64,000 bases of DNA from Proales similis (lineage: Eukaryota; Rotifera; Eurotatoria; Ploima; Proalidae): the NCBI GenBank assembly GCA_019059635.1, contig JAGVRJ010000007.1, forward strand, positions 2,046,001 through 2,110,000, written 5' to 3'. Positions within the stretch are counted from its first letter, which is position 1. Each line of letters starts with the position of its first letter. Below, piece by piece: positions 1-11,500 of the stretch. Under the pieces are notes generated by a model. The model did not search any database. It was not told the DNA's origin and saw nothing but the letters and a program-made list of their open reading frames with translations. Position numbers and translations under genes: made by a program.

Positions 1-85
1 ACAGTCAAGTGCGGACTATGAAAATAAAGTATTAGGCAAAGAGAGCAGCAAAGAGAACAAAGAAAAGTTTTAATAGATTAGAAAT

Positions 86-2395
86 ATGATTGAGCTCGGC
101 AACATGAGCACGGGCGGTCCAATGGACACTCGATGCAGTCAAGACATGTCACACGAGTACGCAAACAGCGAGAAGGCGCACAGCGACCAGGAGGTGAAAA
201 GCGAGCCGAAGAACTCGCCGCCCACTCCGCCATTGTCGAGCGCGTCGACTTGCAGCTCTTCGTTTTCCTCGCCGTCGCCTCCGTTGCTGAAAAAAGACCC
301 GAGTCCATCGCGCAACGGCACCGACAAGCGACTGAATGGCATCGGATTCGCCTACCGAAACGATTTCGAGCCGCCGACTAACGCCAGTCTGGCGGAGAGC
401 GGAGTGCACAAGTCGCTCTACTCGCCGGCCAACTCAACTGGCCAGAACAACTATCACCAGCACTATGAGCTCGGACACCAGACGCCGCAAGGGTTTGGCA
501 GTGCGCGTTTCCAAGTCAATGCGGCCCCTCCTCATCACCATCACCAACTGCAGCAACAGCATCACACCTTCCATCCGAGTGGCCATCACCAGCATCATCA
601 GTCTGGAGGCGAATCGACGCGGTCTGATCTGCATTCGATCGGCGTGCTGGACGTTAGCTCGCCAGATGTGCCACTCGACGTCAAATTCGGCTTCAACGAT
701 CTATGTCCAGTGTGTGGCGACAAGGTCAGCGGCTTTCACTACGGCCTTCTCACCTGCGAGAGCTGCAAGGGCTTTTTTAAACGCACCGTGCAAAACAAAA
801 AGCTCTACTCGTGCGTGGACAAGAAGAACTGTCAAATAGACAAGCACCAGAGGAAGCGGTGCGCCTACTGCCGCTTTCAAAAATGCCTCCAGGTCGGCAT
901 GAAGCTGGAGGCGGTTAGAGAGAACCGAGTTAGAGGCGGACGCAACAAGTTCGGTCCGCTCTACAGAAGGAGTCGCGCTCTCAAGCAGCAGATTCTCAAG
1001 CAGCAGACTGAAATGAACGAGAATGTGGCCGTGGCGGCCGCCCTGGTCGCCTCTGCCGCCAAGAACTCGTCGACCAAGCATTCAGTGGCCAAGTCGGCCG
1101 ATCCGGCCACTGGCGGTCTGGCGATGTTCGCCGCCAACAAGGCCAACCAGCAAGAGCCTGGCGAGTACACATGCAACACACCAGGCGGAGGCGGCTCGAT
1201 GGCGAACCAAAACTACGCCGAGTCGTCCAACAAGCCGGCGATTGGTCGCGGCTCTCCTAAAGGCGCCGAATCGCACATGGACAAGTCGTCTGGCTTCGGC
1301 ATGGGCGCATACGGAGCGCGCGGAAACCTGAACGCGATGGCGGCCGCGTTCAATAATCAGCTGCTATTCAGGAACGCGAGCGATCTGCTCAGCTACTCGT
1401 CGAACATGTTTCCCAAATGTCTGGGCTTTAATCCGCTGGGCAACGTGGCGCTGATGAACCAGCACGTCGGCAGCAAATTCAACAATGGCCTCCATCTGCT
1501 CCAGAGCATTGTGGGCAACAACAATGCCCTGAATGCGTCGAATTTCCGCTTGAACTGCGACACGAATGGCGCCGACCACTCGCCCATGTCGGCGTCGTCT
1601 AGCTCGTCCTTGGGCTCGTCGAACGGCCAGAGTCAAAATGAAATCAGCTCGTCTCATCAGGCGCATTACATGCCGGACATGCTGCAGCGTTTGATTACCA
1701 GTGATCTCATGTACAAGTGCAGCGAGTCCAACATCTTCGAGTCGATGCGCTCAATAAAGCTTGATCTCAACTCGGCCGATGTGATCGAACGAGTGTGCGT
1801 GCTGCTCGAGAAATGGTGCTTTCTCATGGTCGATTGGGCGCGTCAGTCGCTCTATTTCAAGGACATAAAAATCGACGATCAGATCAAGCTGCTGAAGAAC
1901 TCGTGGATCGACATACTGCTGCTCGATTTGATGTGGAAGCAGTGCCGCACGGACGCCTCTTACGACTCGATAGTCTGCGTCAACGAGCAAGTCATCAAGA
2001 TAAACGCAATCAAACACAAGCAGCTGCACGACGTGGCCAAGTCGTTCATGCGCTGTGTGGCCCATTTCCACTCGATAAACTGGCAGTACGCCGAGTACCT
2101 GGCGCTCAAATATCTCGTCTTGTTCGATCCGGACGTGTCCGGCATCAGCAACACGGAGAGTACCGAGGAGGTGCAGCACATGGTTAGCTCTTCGCTTGTC
2201 GAGTACACGAGCGCGTCGGGCTCGTCGGAGAAATTCGCGCAGCTCTTGCTCAAGCTGCCCGACATAAAGCTGATCGGCGTCGAAATAAAGCACCTGCTCA
2301 ACACCATCGACTCGCAAAAGTTCAACGGATCTCTTTTGGAAGGCTCGCTGCTCGGCGAAATGCTCTACGGCCCATCGCCCAGCATCAAGCTCTAA
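86..2395 (+). CDS. ftz-f1: FTZ-F1 / NR5A nuclear receptor, single coding exon
   Basis: Predicted 769-residue DNA-binding transcription factor of the NR5A family (FTZ-F1, SF-1, LRH-1), acting in the nucleus, usually as a monomer. The zinc-finger DNA-binding domain starts near residue 207 ([14 protein letters not shown]) and has the NR5 P-box CESCKG. It is followed by the family-specific Ftz-F1 box [13 protein letters not shown] near residue 285, which contacts extra bases 5' of the half-site. The ligand-binding domain runs from about residue 525 to the end and finishes with an AF-2 helix (LLGEMLYG). The N-terminus is Ser/Pro- and His-rich and contains VKSE, a SUMO-type consensus. The start is the first ATG of the frame; a second in-frame ATG lies six codons later. 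There is no intron, which is unusual for a nuclear receptor. The Ftz-F1 box favours NR5A over NR5B (HR39). Candidate poly(A) signals AATAAA lie at 3124 and 3574. Confidence 0.95.
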   Translation: MIELGNMSTGGPMDTRCSQDMSHEYANSEKAHSDQEVKSEPKNSPPTPPLSSASTCSSSFSSPSPPLLKKDPSPSRNGTDKRLNGIGFAYRNDFEPPTNASLAESGVHKSLYSPANSTGQNNYHQHYELGHQTPQGFGSARFQVNAAPPHHHHQLQQQHHTFHPSGHHQHHQSGGESTRSDLHSIGVLDVSSPDVPLDVKFGFNDLCPVCGDKVSGFHYGLLTCESCKGFFKRTVQNKKLYSCVDKKNCQIDKHQRKRCAYCRFQKCLQVGMKLEAVRENRVRGGRNKFGPLYRRSRALKQQILKQQTEMNENVAVAAALVASAAKNSSTKHSVAKSADPATGGLAMFAANKANQQEPGEYTCNTPGGGGSMANQNYAESSNKPAIGRGSPKGAESHMDKSSGFGMGAYGARGNLNAMAAAFNNQLLFRNASDLLSYSSNMFPKCLGFNPLGNVALMNQHVGSKFNNGLHLLQSIVGNNNALNASNFRLNCDTNGADHSPMSASSSSSLGSSNGQSQNEISSSHQAHYMPDMLQRLITSDLMYKCSESNIFESMRSIKLDLNSADVIERVCVLLEKWCFLMVDWARQSLYFKDIKIDDQIKLLKNSWIDILLLDLMWKQCRTDASYDSIVCVNEQVIKINAIKHKQLHDVAKSFMRCVAHFHSINWQYAEYLALKYLVLFDPDVSGISNTESTEEVQHMVSSSLVEYTSASGSSEKFAQLLLKLPDIKLIGVEIKHLLNTIDSQKFNGSLLEGSLLGEMLYGPSPSIKL

Positions 2396-3736
2396 AACAG
2401 TGCTGCTTGCTTGTGATTGCCACTTTCAGCGCCCACCACTCTTTTTCTTTTAACAATTCTACTCCTCCTCCTTCTTCTTCTTGTTGTTTTTGTGTTGACC
2501 ATGTTCGTTACCATCTGCCTCTCGCTCACAGACTGTTCTGTCTTTTATCTCTCCTCTATACGCCGCAGAGTTCATAGAGTAGTCACGACGAGCCTCGGCG
2601 TCGCCTCGTCGCCACCATTATATTCCTCATTCTGCTCGTCGCATCATCATCCGACGTCCGTTTCATGGTCCAGTCTGTGTGTGTGTGTGTGTCTATTCGT
2701 CTTGTATCCCTTTTTCAAGCTCCGCTTATGGCATTCAGTTCCTCATTGCATGTGCGCCACAGCCGTTATTTATCGACGCCACAAAGCAGTCCATTGTTGA
2801 ACAGCAGAGCAAAGCGAAGCGATTAGAGCAAACTCCTCTTGGCCACAGGCAAGCATCACTTGTCGGTCGCCGTCAGAAAACAGTTGTTACACGACGAGCC
2901 AGCGTTCTATGTTCGCGTCTTTGTCAACAGTTCCGACGCTCTCTGTCAATTCTGTAATTAGAAGCACAAATACGAAACGTTTGTGTCTGTGTGTGTGTGT
3001 GTGTTGGTGTGTCCATGTGGCAGCAGTCTGGCCACAAAGCAAATTACCAAAAAACAAAAAATTTAAAAACAAGCCAAGAGCCGACAGGCACGCTGCGACC
3101 AGTCTGCGACCGGCCTGGCGAGCAATAAAGCAAATGAACGATTCGCTCGCTTTAAGGGACTCGCAATGCGAGCCCACCTGCCACCGCCGTCGAACCCTTC
3201 ACGGCCTCTTTTACTTCAGTTTCTATTTCTCTTGATTGTTCATTTCTTCTTCTTTTTCTCGTTGTTGTTGGTCTTTTTATTGCAAGGGCCTTCTTCAGGG
3301 CGCCTTCTCTCCCCACATTTCCTTTTCTTGTCAGTTGTTGTTTACGTTTTCCATGGGTTTTTAGTTTTTGAAACAACTTGTGGGCGTCATCTGTCGCTCG
3401 CAGTCAAACATCAACGGCAACTAGCTGGGTGTGTCGCACGCATCCAATTCTGTGCTTAATGAAGCCCAGACGGCAAGTCAGACAGAATTAACAAATTTAT
3501 TCACTTTCCTCAGGGATATTCATCGATTGATTGTACACCGCCCACTTTGAGTTGAAGTTTCATTCGTTTTTAAAATAAAGCCTCGTAAACTTACTAATCA
3601 TCAAAGTGTCTTTATTCTCCATTTAAAAGTACGACAGACACCTGCACAAGCAACTAATATGAAACCAAGTAGAAAAGGGCGATTGGCATGGAATGGGCTG
3701 CAATTTCGATTGAGCAGTCCTGGAAATGGACACTTT
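2396..3736. other. Spacer between convergent genes (3' UTRs)
   Basis: No supportable coding sequence. The stretch is pyrimidine-rich with GT runs at about 2675-2692 and 2988-3005. It probably holds the 3' UTR of the nuclear receptor and, at its right end, the 3' UTR of the minus-strand acyltransferase. Confidence 0.6.
3574..3616. other. Facing poly(A) signals of two convergent genes
   Basis: AATAAA on the plus strand at 3574-3579 and its reverse complement TTTATT at 3611-3616 face each other 31 bases apart. They would end the nuclear-receptor transcript and the minus-strand acyltransferase transcript, with little or no spacer between the mRNA ends. Confidence 0.55.
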
Positions 3737-4567
3737 TCACTGCTCTTGTGGCTCTTCGTCATCGCTCTTTCGTTCCGTGCTTGAGAAGAATCTTACGGCC
3801 GCATACGCAGCCATCATACCGACGCCCATGCCAACGGTCATTATGGCACCGTTTACCACGTCGTTCACCTCGGGCGATAAGTGAGTGCCATTTCGAACGC
3901 TGCTGACCCAATGCTGACAGTTGTCGTAAAACAAGTTGTAGCCCTTCTCTCCGAGACGCTGGCGCGCTTCTTTGACAATTGTCTCTCTTGACCTTGAGAG
4001 TTTGGATTAGAAATTTGAAAGAGAGAGAGTGAGAGCCTGCTGGGGCGTTGACTTGCCTGGGTGTATGGCTCTTGTCGTAGCGTTCATTGTCGCACTTTAT
4101 TAAAGACGCCTCCATTTTGCTGATTAAAAAGTCCTCGGTGACCTCGGCTTTGTCAAGCGGCAGGCCTAAAGCACTGCGCAGCGCCTCGTTCATGGTAAAT
4201 GGATCCTGCGGCTCACCAGACCGGTGAATGATCATCATTCGGTTCTTGTCTGTTCAAGTTGATTTAGTCTAGCAGGCAGGCAGCGATTGAGGATGGTTGC
4301 CAGCTTACCGACAAGAATGGCATGATGCGAATATAAGCCTCTTTTAAAGCTTACAACGTCGGCCAGGTCAAGTTCGAGCATAACTTTAAAATTCGCTTGC
4401 AACCGTTCTAAAATCTCTTTCAACGAATGTTTTGATTGGATGGAAATGTCGAACAGATTCCAGTCGGAGATAACTATTTCGTAGTTGCCGTTGCGTAATT
4501 CATCGATAGTAATCACTCGTTCAAAGGCATGTTCACTAAGCCATATCCGAGGCACATCGGACGAGGA
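3737..4567 (-). CDS. LRAT/PLAAT (HRASLS)-family acyltransferase, 5' end unresolved
   Basis: Predicted NlpC/P60-fold lipid acyltransferase/phospholipase, probably membrane-anchored. Exons on the minus strand are 4567-4309, 4249-4057 and 3992-3737 (or 3986-3737, an alternative in-frame acceptor). The LRAT core starts with LADVVSFKRGLYSHHAILV, giving the catalytic His. It ends with ARQRLGEKGYN then NCQHW, where the Cys is the expected nucleophile. A Gly/Met/Ala-rich hydrophobic segment (AIMTVGMGVGMMAAYAAV) near the C-terminus looks like the membrane anchor of this family. About 75 residues precede the LRAT core and I do not recognise them. No ATG opens the first exon, and the preceding bases look like an acceptor (ttgcag), so at least one 5' exon is missing, possibly within 4640-4790. 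The intron after 4057 appears to have a GC donor (CAG|gcaagt), the only donor that keeps the frame. Confidence 0.8.
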
Positions 4568-5411
4568 CTGCAAGTTCACTCCAAATACTCCTTCACCGAA
4601 TCGGCAAAGCTCGGCCAGTCGCTTATTTCCTTTACTTATGGGCTCAGATCGGCTGGAAGAGGCGCTTTCGCTTAGCTTGACTACCTATATTCATCAAACA
4701 CGACCAGACGCCTGTGTCGCTTGTGCAGCCGACGAGCGAGCCCCACAGCCTCATCTCGTTTTCTAATTTTCCTAGCTGCTCCATTTCTCCTATGTTTGTC
4801 GTTTTTTTTTAACTAATTGAGGCAACAAAAACTGATTTCGACCGAGAGCTGCATAATTTTACATTTCTAATTGAGAGAATTGCACAATTTTGCAAAATGT
4901 CTTGCACGTTTCAAGCAATCTCTCCTTACCCTCAGAGATATGCTAATGTTAACTCACGGACAAATGCGCTCCTCAAGTTTGCTAAGAGTTCGTTTGTCTG
5001 ACCAAAGTTCAAGGATGCTCATAAACTTGAAATTGTCTGTCAGTATCTTCAGCTCTATGAACGCAGCTAAAGAGCGAGCACAGAGAGAGTGAGATAGGCC
5101 CTGTTATTCATCGGGTGTTGGTCCTTATCATCGGTCATGTGGAAACTGAAAGCGCGATAGGGCCAAACGACAACTGTTTATTCTTTGAAATTAGAATATA
5201 TTACTATCTGGGCAAGGCCGAGAGTGCCAAATGAGAACAACAATTGAGACTGTAATCGAGATTAGAATTGAGACTAGAATTGTGACTTGATGGACTTACG
5301 AGTGTGACAAGCAGAAGAAAGTTACGATCTGGTCGGGTCTCTTCTTTGCTTTTGAACGCCATTTGTGCCAACAACATCAAAGTCGAGTGGAGAAAAGTAT
5401 AAAGAATAGAT
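4568..5411. other. Spacer, may hold the 5' exon of the acyltransferase
   Basis: On the minus strand near 4763 an ATG opens a short frame of about 20 codons ending at a GTAGTC donor-like site near 4688. Its phase does not match the obvious acceptor at 4568, so I do not annotate it. The rest, up to the zinc transporter start, shows no coding signal. Confidence 0.4.
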
Positions 5412-6759
5412 ATGAGAGCATTGAGTCTATTGCTGCTGGCCACGTTGGTCTACTGCGCCTATTCGCACGGACACAGCCACGAACATGGACATGTGCACAG
5501 TCATGGGCACGCACACGAGCATGATCACGGCCACAGCCACCACGGACATGGCCACCACTCGCACGAAGCACGTGAGGCCAACCCGGCCTACAAGTATTCA
5601 AGGCAAGCGAACCAGCCGGAAGGTGGCCACCATTCGGCCCATGGACATGACCACCATCAGGAAGGGCACGACCAACACGACAACCATCATCATCATGATC
5701 ATGGGGAACACCACCACGCCGAACCACATTCACAGGCCGAGATCAGGGACAAGCTCTCAATTGCGATCCATGCGAGTCTGTCCACTCTGTTGATAAGCAT
5801 CGCGCCGTTTGTGATCTTGTTTTTCATTCCGCTGAACAGCAACAGCGCAGAGAACCAGTCCCTGCTCAATGTTTTGTTGGCGTTCGCGTCCGGCAGTTTA
5901 CTGGGCGACGCGTTTCTGCATCTCATTCCTCACGCCCTGCATCCGCACGACCACAGCCAAGACGAGCACTCACATTCACACGATTCGCACGATCACTCGG
6001 CGCAGACGTTTGTCGGCCTCTGGGTGCTGGCCGGCATTTTGACTTTTCTGCTCATCGAAAAGCTCATCAAGGGCTTGAACGGCCACACTCACACGCACTC
6101 GCACTCGGGCAAAGGCGATGCTAAGCCAAGCGAGCAGAAGAAGGAGAACAAGAAAGAGAACAAAGACAAGTCTGCTCCATCCTCGGGCAAGTGCACCAAT
6201 TCGAAGTAAATTAACGCGGCGCCGATTAACTTGAGTTCAATATTCAGAAATCAGCGTGGCGGGCTATTTGAATCTGGCCGCCGATTTTTCGCACAATTTC
6301 ACCGACGGACTGGCGATCGGCGCATCTTACCTAGCCGGACAGAACATAGGTATGGCTTCTCTTTTGCCACACGCGCACATTGACTAAAACAGCCGATCTG
6401 ACATTGAAGGAATCATAACAACTTTGACAATTCTTTTCCACGAGGTGCCACACGAGATCGGCGACTTTGCCATCCTGATCCAGTCCGGCTGCTCCAAGAA
6501 GAAAGCGATTTTCCTTCAACTGCTCACTGCCCTGGGCGCCCTCAGCGGCACTTTGCTGAGCTTGGCATTCGAGAGCGCCATCAGCGGCATCGCCACTTCG
6601 TGCATATTGCCGTTCACAGCGGGCGGCTTCATTTACATTGCCACAGTGAGCATCATTCCGGAGCTGAAAGAGAGCGCCGGCCTGTTCCAGTCGATCAAGG
6701 AGCTGCTTGCTCTCATTGTCGGCATCGCGTTCATGGTCGTCATTGCCTACTTGGAATGA
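5412..6759 (+). CDS. SLC39A7: ZIP7/KE4-like zinc transporter
   Basis: Predicted 412-residue LIV-1 subfamily ZIP transporter that releases zinc from the ER/Golgi to the cytosol; the Drosophila homologue is Catsup. Exons are 5412-6205, 6255-6349 and 6410-6759, joined in frame by GT-AG introns of 49 and 60 bases. Residues 1-18 form a signal peptide, followed by a very His-rich lumenal segment to about residue 110. A second His-rich loop (THTHSHSG) sits between TM3 and TM4. The signature metal-path motifs [12 protein letters not shown] (exon 2) and [11 protein letters not shown] (exon 3) are intact. About eight hydrophobic helices follow the signal peptide, as expected. The two long His runs favour ZIP7 over ZIP13. 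A poly(A) signal AATAAA lies at 6921. Confidence 0.93.
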
Positions 6760-7269
6760 GTCTCTTCTTTTTTCTTCATTTTAATTGCGTCTCATTTTAA
6801 ACTTTTGCCCGTCACTTGCTCTCTCTCTCTCTCTCTGTGTTCTCTATTGTTGCTTCTCTGTCTTGTTGCACTTTTTAGTTGGACATCAGGCAGAGCAAAA
6901 GTGAAACTTTCTTTTGAAATAATAAACTAGGCTCGTAGGCGCGTTAGAAAATGATTTGTCGAAAATGCGGCGCCCGACCGCATAAATTAACCAGCTTGCT
7001 CTAGCAATTTATTCTTAGAAGAAAAAAAAAGCAAAAAGCAGCCGCAGCATTTAACGATTCAGATATGGACCTGAAAACAAAGAGAGTGCGAGAGAGAGAG
7101 AGAGAGAATAGCGGAGTTGGCTGCCTCTCGGCCGATCTCGACCAAACCAGGTGCCGAAGTGTAAAAAGCCAAAGGGAGGATGATAGAGCGATTGAGGAGC
7201 CCAGCGAGGCAGAGGCAAAGGGCCGAAGGTTAAAATTCATTTAAAATAGAATTTAGAATTTGCGTGAAC
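6760..7269. other. Spacer with CT and GA tracts
   Basis: Contains the zinc-transporter 3' UTR with AATAAA at 6921, a CT run at about 6820-6837 and a GA run at about 7089-7107 just upstream of the PARP16 start. Nothing coding is seen. Confidence 0.55.
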
Positions 7270-8508
7270 ATGTCGTCGTCCGCCATTGACGAGAAGAGGA
7301 GATGGATCGAACAGGAGATTGAAAACATATTCTCGACGCAGAACCTGGCGCGAATAATGGCACTCGACATGGAAATGAACATGCTGACGAGCGCGGCGCA
7401 GAGCTACAGACACGAGAGCGTGCTCAGGCCGTTTCCCAGCACATTCCTGTCCGACTCGAACAACACCAAAGACTACAAGCGAGTGACGAGCGCTCTCCTC
7501 TCACTGCCAGCACTGAGCCAGTGGAGGAGCGAGCTGAAAAACTTTGACTCGGACCAGCTGGCCATTGTCTACTGGATGCTCACTCATCGCGACTATGAGC
7601 TTCTGTTTGACGAAACACTGGACCTGTCTGCTCTCAAGGAGATGACCAAGTTCAACTTGCCGATCGCCAAGCCCACTCACGTGTTCAAAGTAGACTACGA
7701 TCAAGACAAAATTCGCAAGTTTGAGAGAGCCAAGGAGCAGGCGGCGGCCAACAGCTCCGCTTCCTCCTCCTCGACTCCACTCACCTCAATGGCTTTCCAT
7801 GGCACCCGAATGGACAATCTCTACTCGATCCTGCACAGCGGCCTTCTTTCTCATCTAAACAAGGTGCGCACAGACTCTCTCTCTTCCCGACTCGTTTTGA
7901 CTTTGCGTTCAAATCGTAGAACTCGGCGTTCGGCGAAGGAACCTATTTATCGCAAGAGCCGACCGTCTCGCTGCATTACAGTCCCCGAGGCCGCAGCTGG
8001 GACAAGAGCATTATCGGACAGCAAATGTCTTGTCTCCTCGTCTGCGAGGCCGTCAACCATCCCGAACATGTCAAGTCCGGTGTTAAAGGTACAGTCGCTC
8101 GGTGATTTCTTCTCCTCTTCTCTCTCTCTCTCTTCTCCTTACTGACCGGACGATTTGCAAAGACGCGTCTAGCGGAGTGCCCGAGCGCTATTTCGTCGTG
8201 CGCAACAATGAATTTGTCCAAGTCAAGTACGTTTTACTTTATGCCGAGAAACGCCAAGCCAGAAAGTAAGCAGCTGTCCTACACCATTTCGACTTGCTAA
8301 CATTTTCATTCGCTGACCGTCTAGGCCGAGCCGTCTGCTGCATTTTCTGAGCCAGAACAAGTTCGCCTTTTACCTCGTGGCCTACTCTATTCTGCTGATG
8401 TTCGTGGGCCTCCTCAACTCGCGCGCCTTTCACAAGTACATTCGAACGAGCTACAAGAAACTTTCCAGTTTCCTGATGGGTGACGCGGCCACCGCCAGCT
8501 ACGAGTGA
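7270..8508 (+). CDS. PARP16: PARP16-like mono-ADP-ribosyltransferase
   Basis: Predicted 349-residue tail-anchored mono-ADP-ribosyltransferase. PARP16 (ARTD15) sits in the ER and nuclear envelope and modifies unfolded-protein-response kinases in mammals. Exons are 7270-7863, 7920-8088, 8163-8265 and 8325-8508, all joined in frame by GT-AG introns of 56-74 bases. An N-terminal alpha-helical region precedes the catalytic fold. The NAD-binding His is in AFHGTRMDNL and the second H-Y-Y residue in FGEGTYLS. The segment RYFVVRNNEFVQVKY aligns with the PARP16 C-terminal catalytic strand. The last exon encodes a single TM helix (FYLVAYSILLMFVGLL) followed by a short basic tail, the family's usual ER anchor. 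I take the ATG at 7270 as start because the frame upstream has no other ATG. A poly(A) signal lies at 8794. Confidence 0.93.
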
Positions 8509-11500
8509 CCATCGCCCTTTCCTTTGAGCAGATGAATGTGGAAAGACAAACGACGACGATGATGATGATCGGTTCACGTTTGCAGGCGCCGCCGTTCACA
8601 TTTGCAATTTGTTACGTTATTTGCTCGTGTCTCTAATTAAACCAATGAATTTCAATCGCTTTGATCGCAAACATGTGCGCCGGCGGCCTATGTCAATAAT
8701 AATCATAATCATCTGCTTCTTCTGCCAAGATAATCCGCCACTTCTCCAAGTGCTGAACGAGTTGAGATGCTGATTGACTGTTTCCATTTGTCCAATAAAG
8801 TTTTACTTTATTCAGCTGGGATCATAAAAAGTGGGATAAAAAGGGAAAGCAACCAGCAAGAGTCGAATGAGAGAGACCGGCAATTAGCCAGGCAGCCAGA
8901 GGGAGGGAGCCAGAGGGAGCAGGAAACAGTTCAAAATTCGACAAAAAGCGCCTTTTGCGCGCTGTGATGATGGAGCGACCGAGTGTCATTGTTTGCCATG
9001 GTGTGTTCTATTTTTGGCAACATTGACTAGAACAAGCTGAGAAGATCGACGGCGCCGAGCTTGCGCAACAGTGACACCAAGTAGGATCGCGCTCGCTCGA
9101 AAATTTGAAAAATGACAACGATTATTATGAGATTCGCATGAGCGAGAGAATTAGCACCATTAAGACAGGCAGCAGAGAGCAAAGGATTGAAGGAGCCAGT
9201 AGGTTGAGGGCTGATTTGAGTGGGACACGGATATCCAAATTGACATTGAGCCGAAAAGTGACATTTAGCGTCGGTTCGATTGCATAAAAAAAGAATCGGA
9301 TAAATATCGAGGGCAAGGTAGAGAAAGAGAAATGATAATGATGAGAGGGAAAGCGAGAGGGAGAGCCAGAGAGAGAGAGAGAGAGAGAATGATGCAAACA
9401 AAGTCGGGAATTAGACTATGCGGAGGCGAGCCTCAGACAAGGGAGTGCAAAGGCAGATCGATAAGAAGGGTGCGAAGGCAAACAGACAAGTAGACATCGT
9501 TAGCCAGATCGTTGATTAAGAAAAAATTTCAATTCTGACTGCGTTCTGCTCATGATCTGGCCGTTCATTTGATAAATCGGCGCCCAAGTGTTAACGGCCT
9601 CAGTCTGTGCATATTTTTCAAATCATATTCACACTGCTCGCAATCCATTTCAGTCGACTCGTTCGCTTGCTCGCATTCGTTCATTTATTTGCTGTTCTCG
9701 TCTAGTTTGGAACAAATTCGCCGAACAACACCCCCACACACACGCGCACACACACACACGGCGGATTGAGCTACACAATAAGTGACTGATCGGCGAGAGG
9801 AAAAAAATGCAGAAAATGTAATAAGGCAGATATTAGCCGAGATTAAGTGCCAGTGCCAAATGAAAGAAGAGTTATGTGAGGAAATAAAGAGAGAGAGAGA
9901 GGTCTGACGGGAGCAGGCTTCAGGGCGGGTCGATCAATCTGCATTGAATGAGCCAACGATTGAATGGATGGCACAGAGTGAATGGGTGACGGCTATTCAA
10001 AGCACTGCGGCCTTGATCGAACTGCTTTTGTTGGTGATTCGTAAACTCAAGAACATTGGCTCCCGAGAGGCTTCTTCCATTTCCCACTAGGCAATGCGCG
10101 ACGCCAACAAAGCCCGTCAAAAGCTGCTGACTAAGGCAATGAAGCCCCACTTGAACATTAAAACTCATTGAATAGGAGCAGGAAGCTGCTACCAAATGAA
10201 GATTTGAGCTCGGCTCTTGCATTTTCTTGCTTCATCTCTGTCTGCCCTCTGTCTGGCGGTTTGCCTCTGGACAATCGAGTCATTAGAGTAAGATTTTGAT
10301 ATCCCTCTTGAAGAGAAATCTACTTTCGTTTTCTAGTTTTTTGTTCTCTTGCCTTTTTCTAGGCTCCAGCAAGCGTCTATTTGATTTGCTAAGAGGCTGC
10401 AATTAAAGTGAACGCCCGGCCAATTATTTGCAGCAATTAATCGCAAGTTTACAAGCGGAAGTTCACCAATCACCAAGTGCTTTGTGCGTCCTAGGCGGAG
10501 GTCCGCTCTCGCAGCGATCATGCAATCATCCATGCAAATCAAGATAATCGGCCGCATAGACACAGAGAGAGAGACAGAGAGGGGTGGGGGTCCTTCTAAA
10601 TCATCTCAACCGATAAGGGCGACGACAATGGCTCTTTTCTGCATGCGAGCCTAATTAGATTAGGTATGCTGCCGTCGAGGCCAATGTTGCATTTTTAGAG
10701 AGCCATAATCGCTCTCATCTAATTCATGTGTTCATCAAAGCGAATATGGCTGGAACTATTGAGTTCATAAAGAAAATGGGATTTTGGAGGCAGACCCTGA
10801 GAGAGAGAGATAAAGAGCGAGAGACAGCGACCTTTTATGTAAATGGGAGCCAAACAATCCGACAGCTGCAGTGGAAACAGTGTGAACTCAACGCCTCTCT
10901 CTCTCTCTCTGTTTTATGAGCTTGTTTATAATCTCAGATTGCAAATGATGATTTATTAAAGTGAATACATATGAACCGTCATCTCCGCTAATTGCAGCAG
11001 CATCGTCACATGAATGGCACTCGTCGCACGATTAGCAAAGACCTAGCGAGCTGGCGACTATGATCGAATTAGAATTGTAGCTGTTCAGTGTCAGGAGGCA
11101 ATATCAGCAAACGCGATCGTGTGATAAATGCTGCTGGCATCTGCATTTGCTTAATGTCACAGGCCCCACTCGCACTGGCTCTGTTCTGTAGTCTCTTGAG
11201 CTGCTTTTTTTTTCGGCAATTTCTTACGTCTTGGTGGCGTGCTACGCCAGCATGAACTTGGCTTTTTGTTCGAATGCACGATGCATGACATGAATGTTTC
11301 AATCAACTTCTTTTTTTTTTTTTTCGTTCAATTTCGCCTTTGGCTAATTGAAATCGATCAATCGGATAAGCGGAGTGCGACGTCACACAAGTAAAAGCGA
11401 GCGATTGAGAGAGAGACACGATCGTCACAGGCCGCTCTAAAATGAACTGGCGTTGGATTAGGGCATTAACGATTTGCTGCAGACAGCAGCGTGAGTCACT

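Noticed and set aside
6255-6759. Possibility that the second half of the zinc transporter is a separate gene
   Set aside because: The exons join in frame and supply the missing HNFTDG and HEVPHE motifs of the same transporter.
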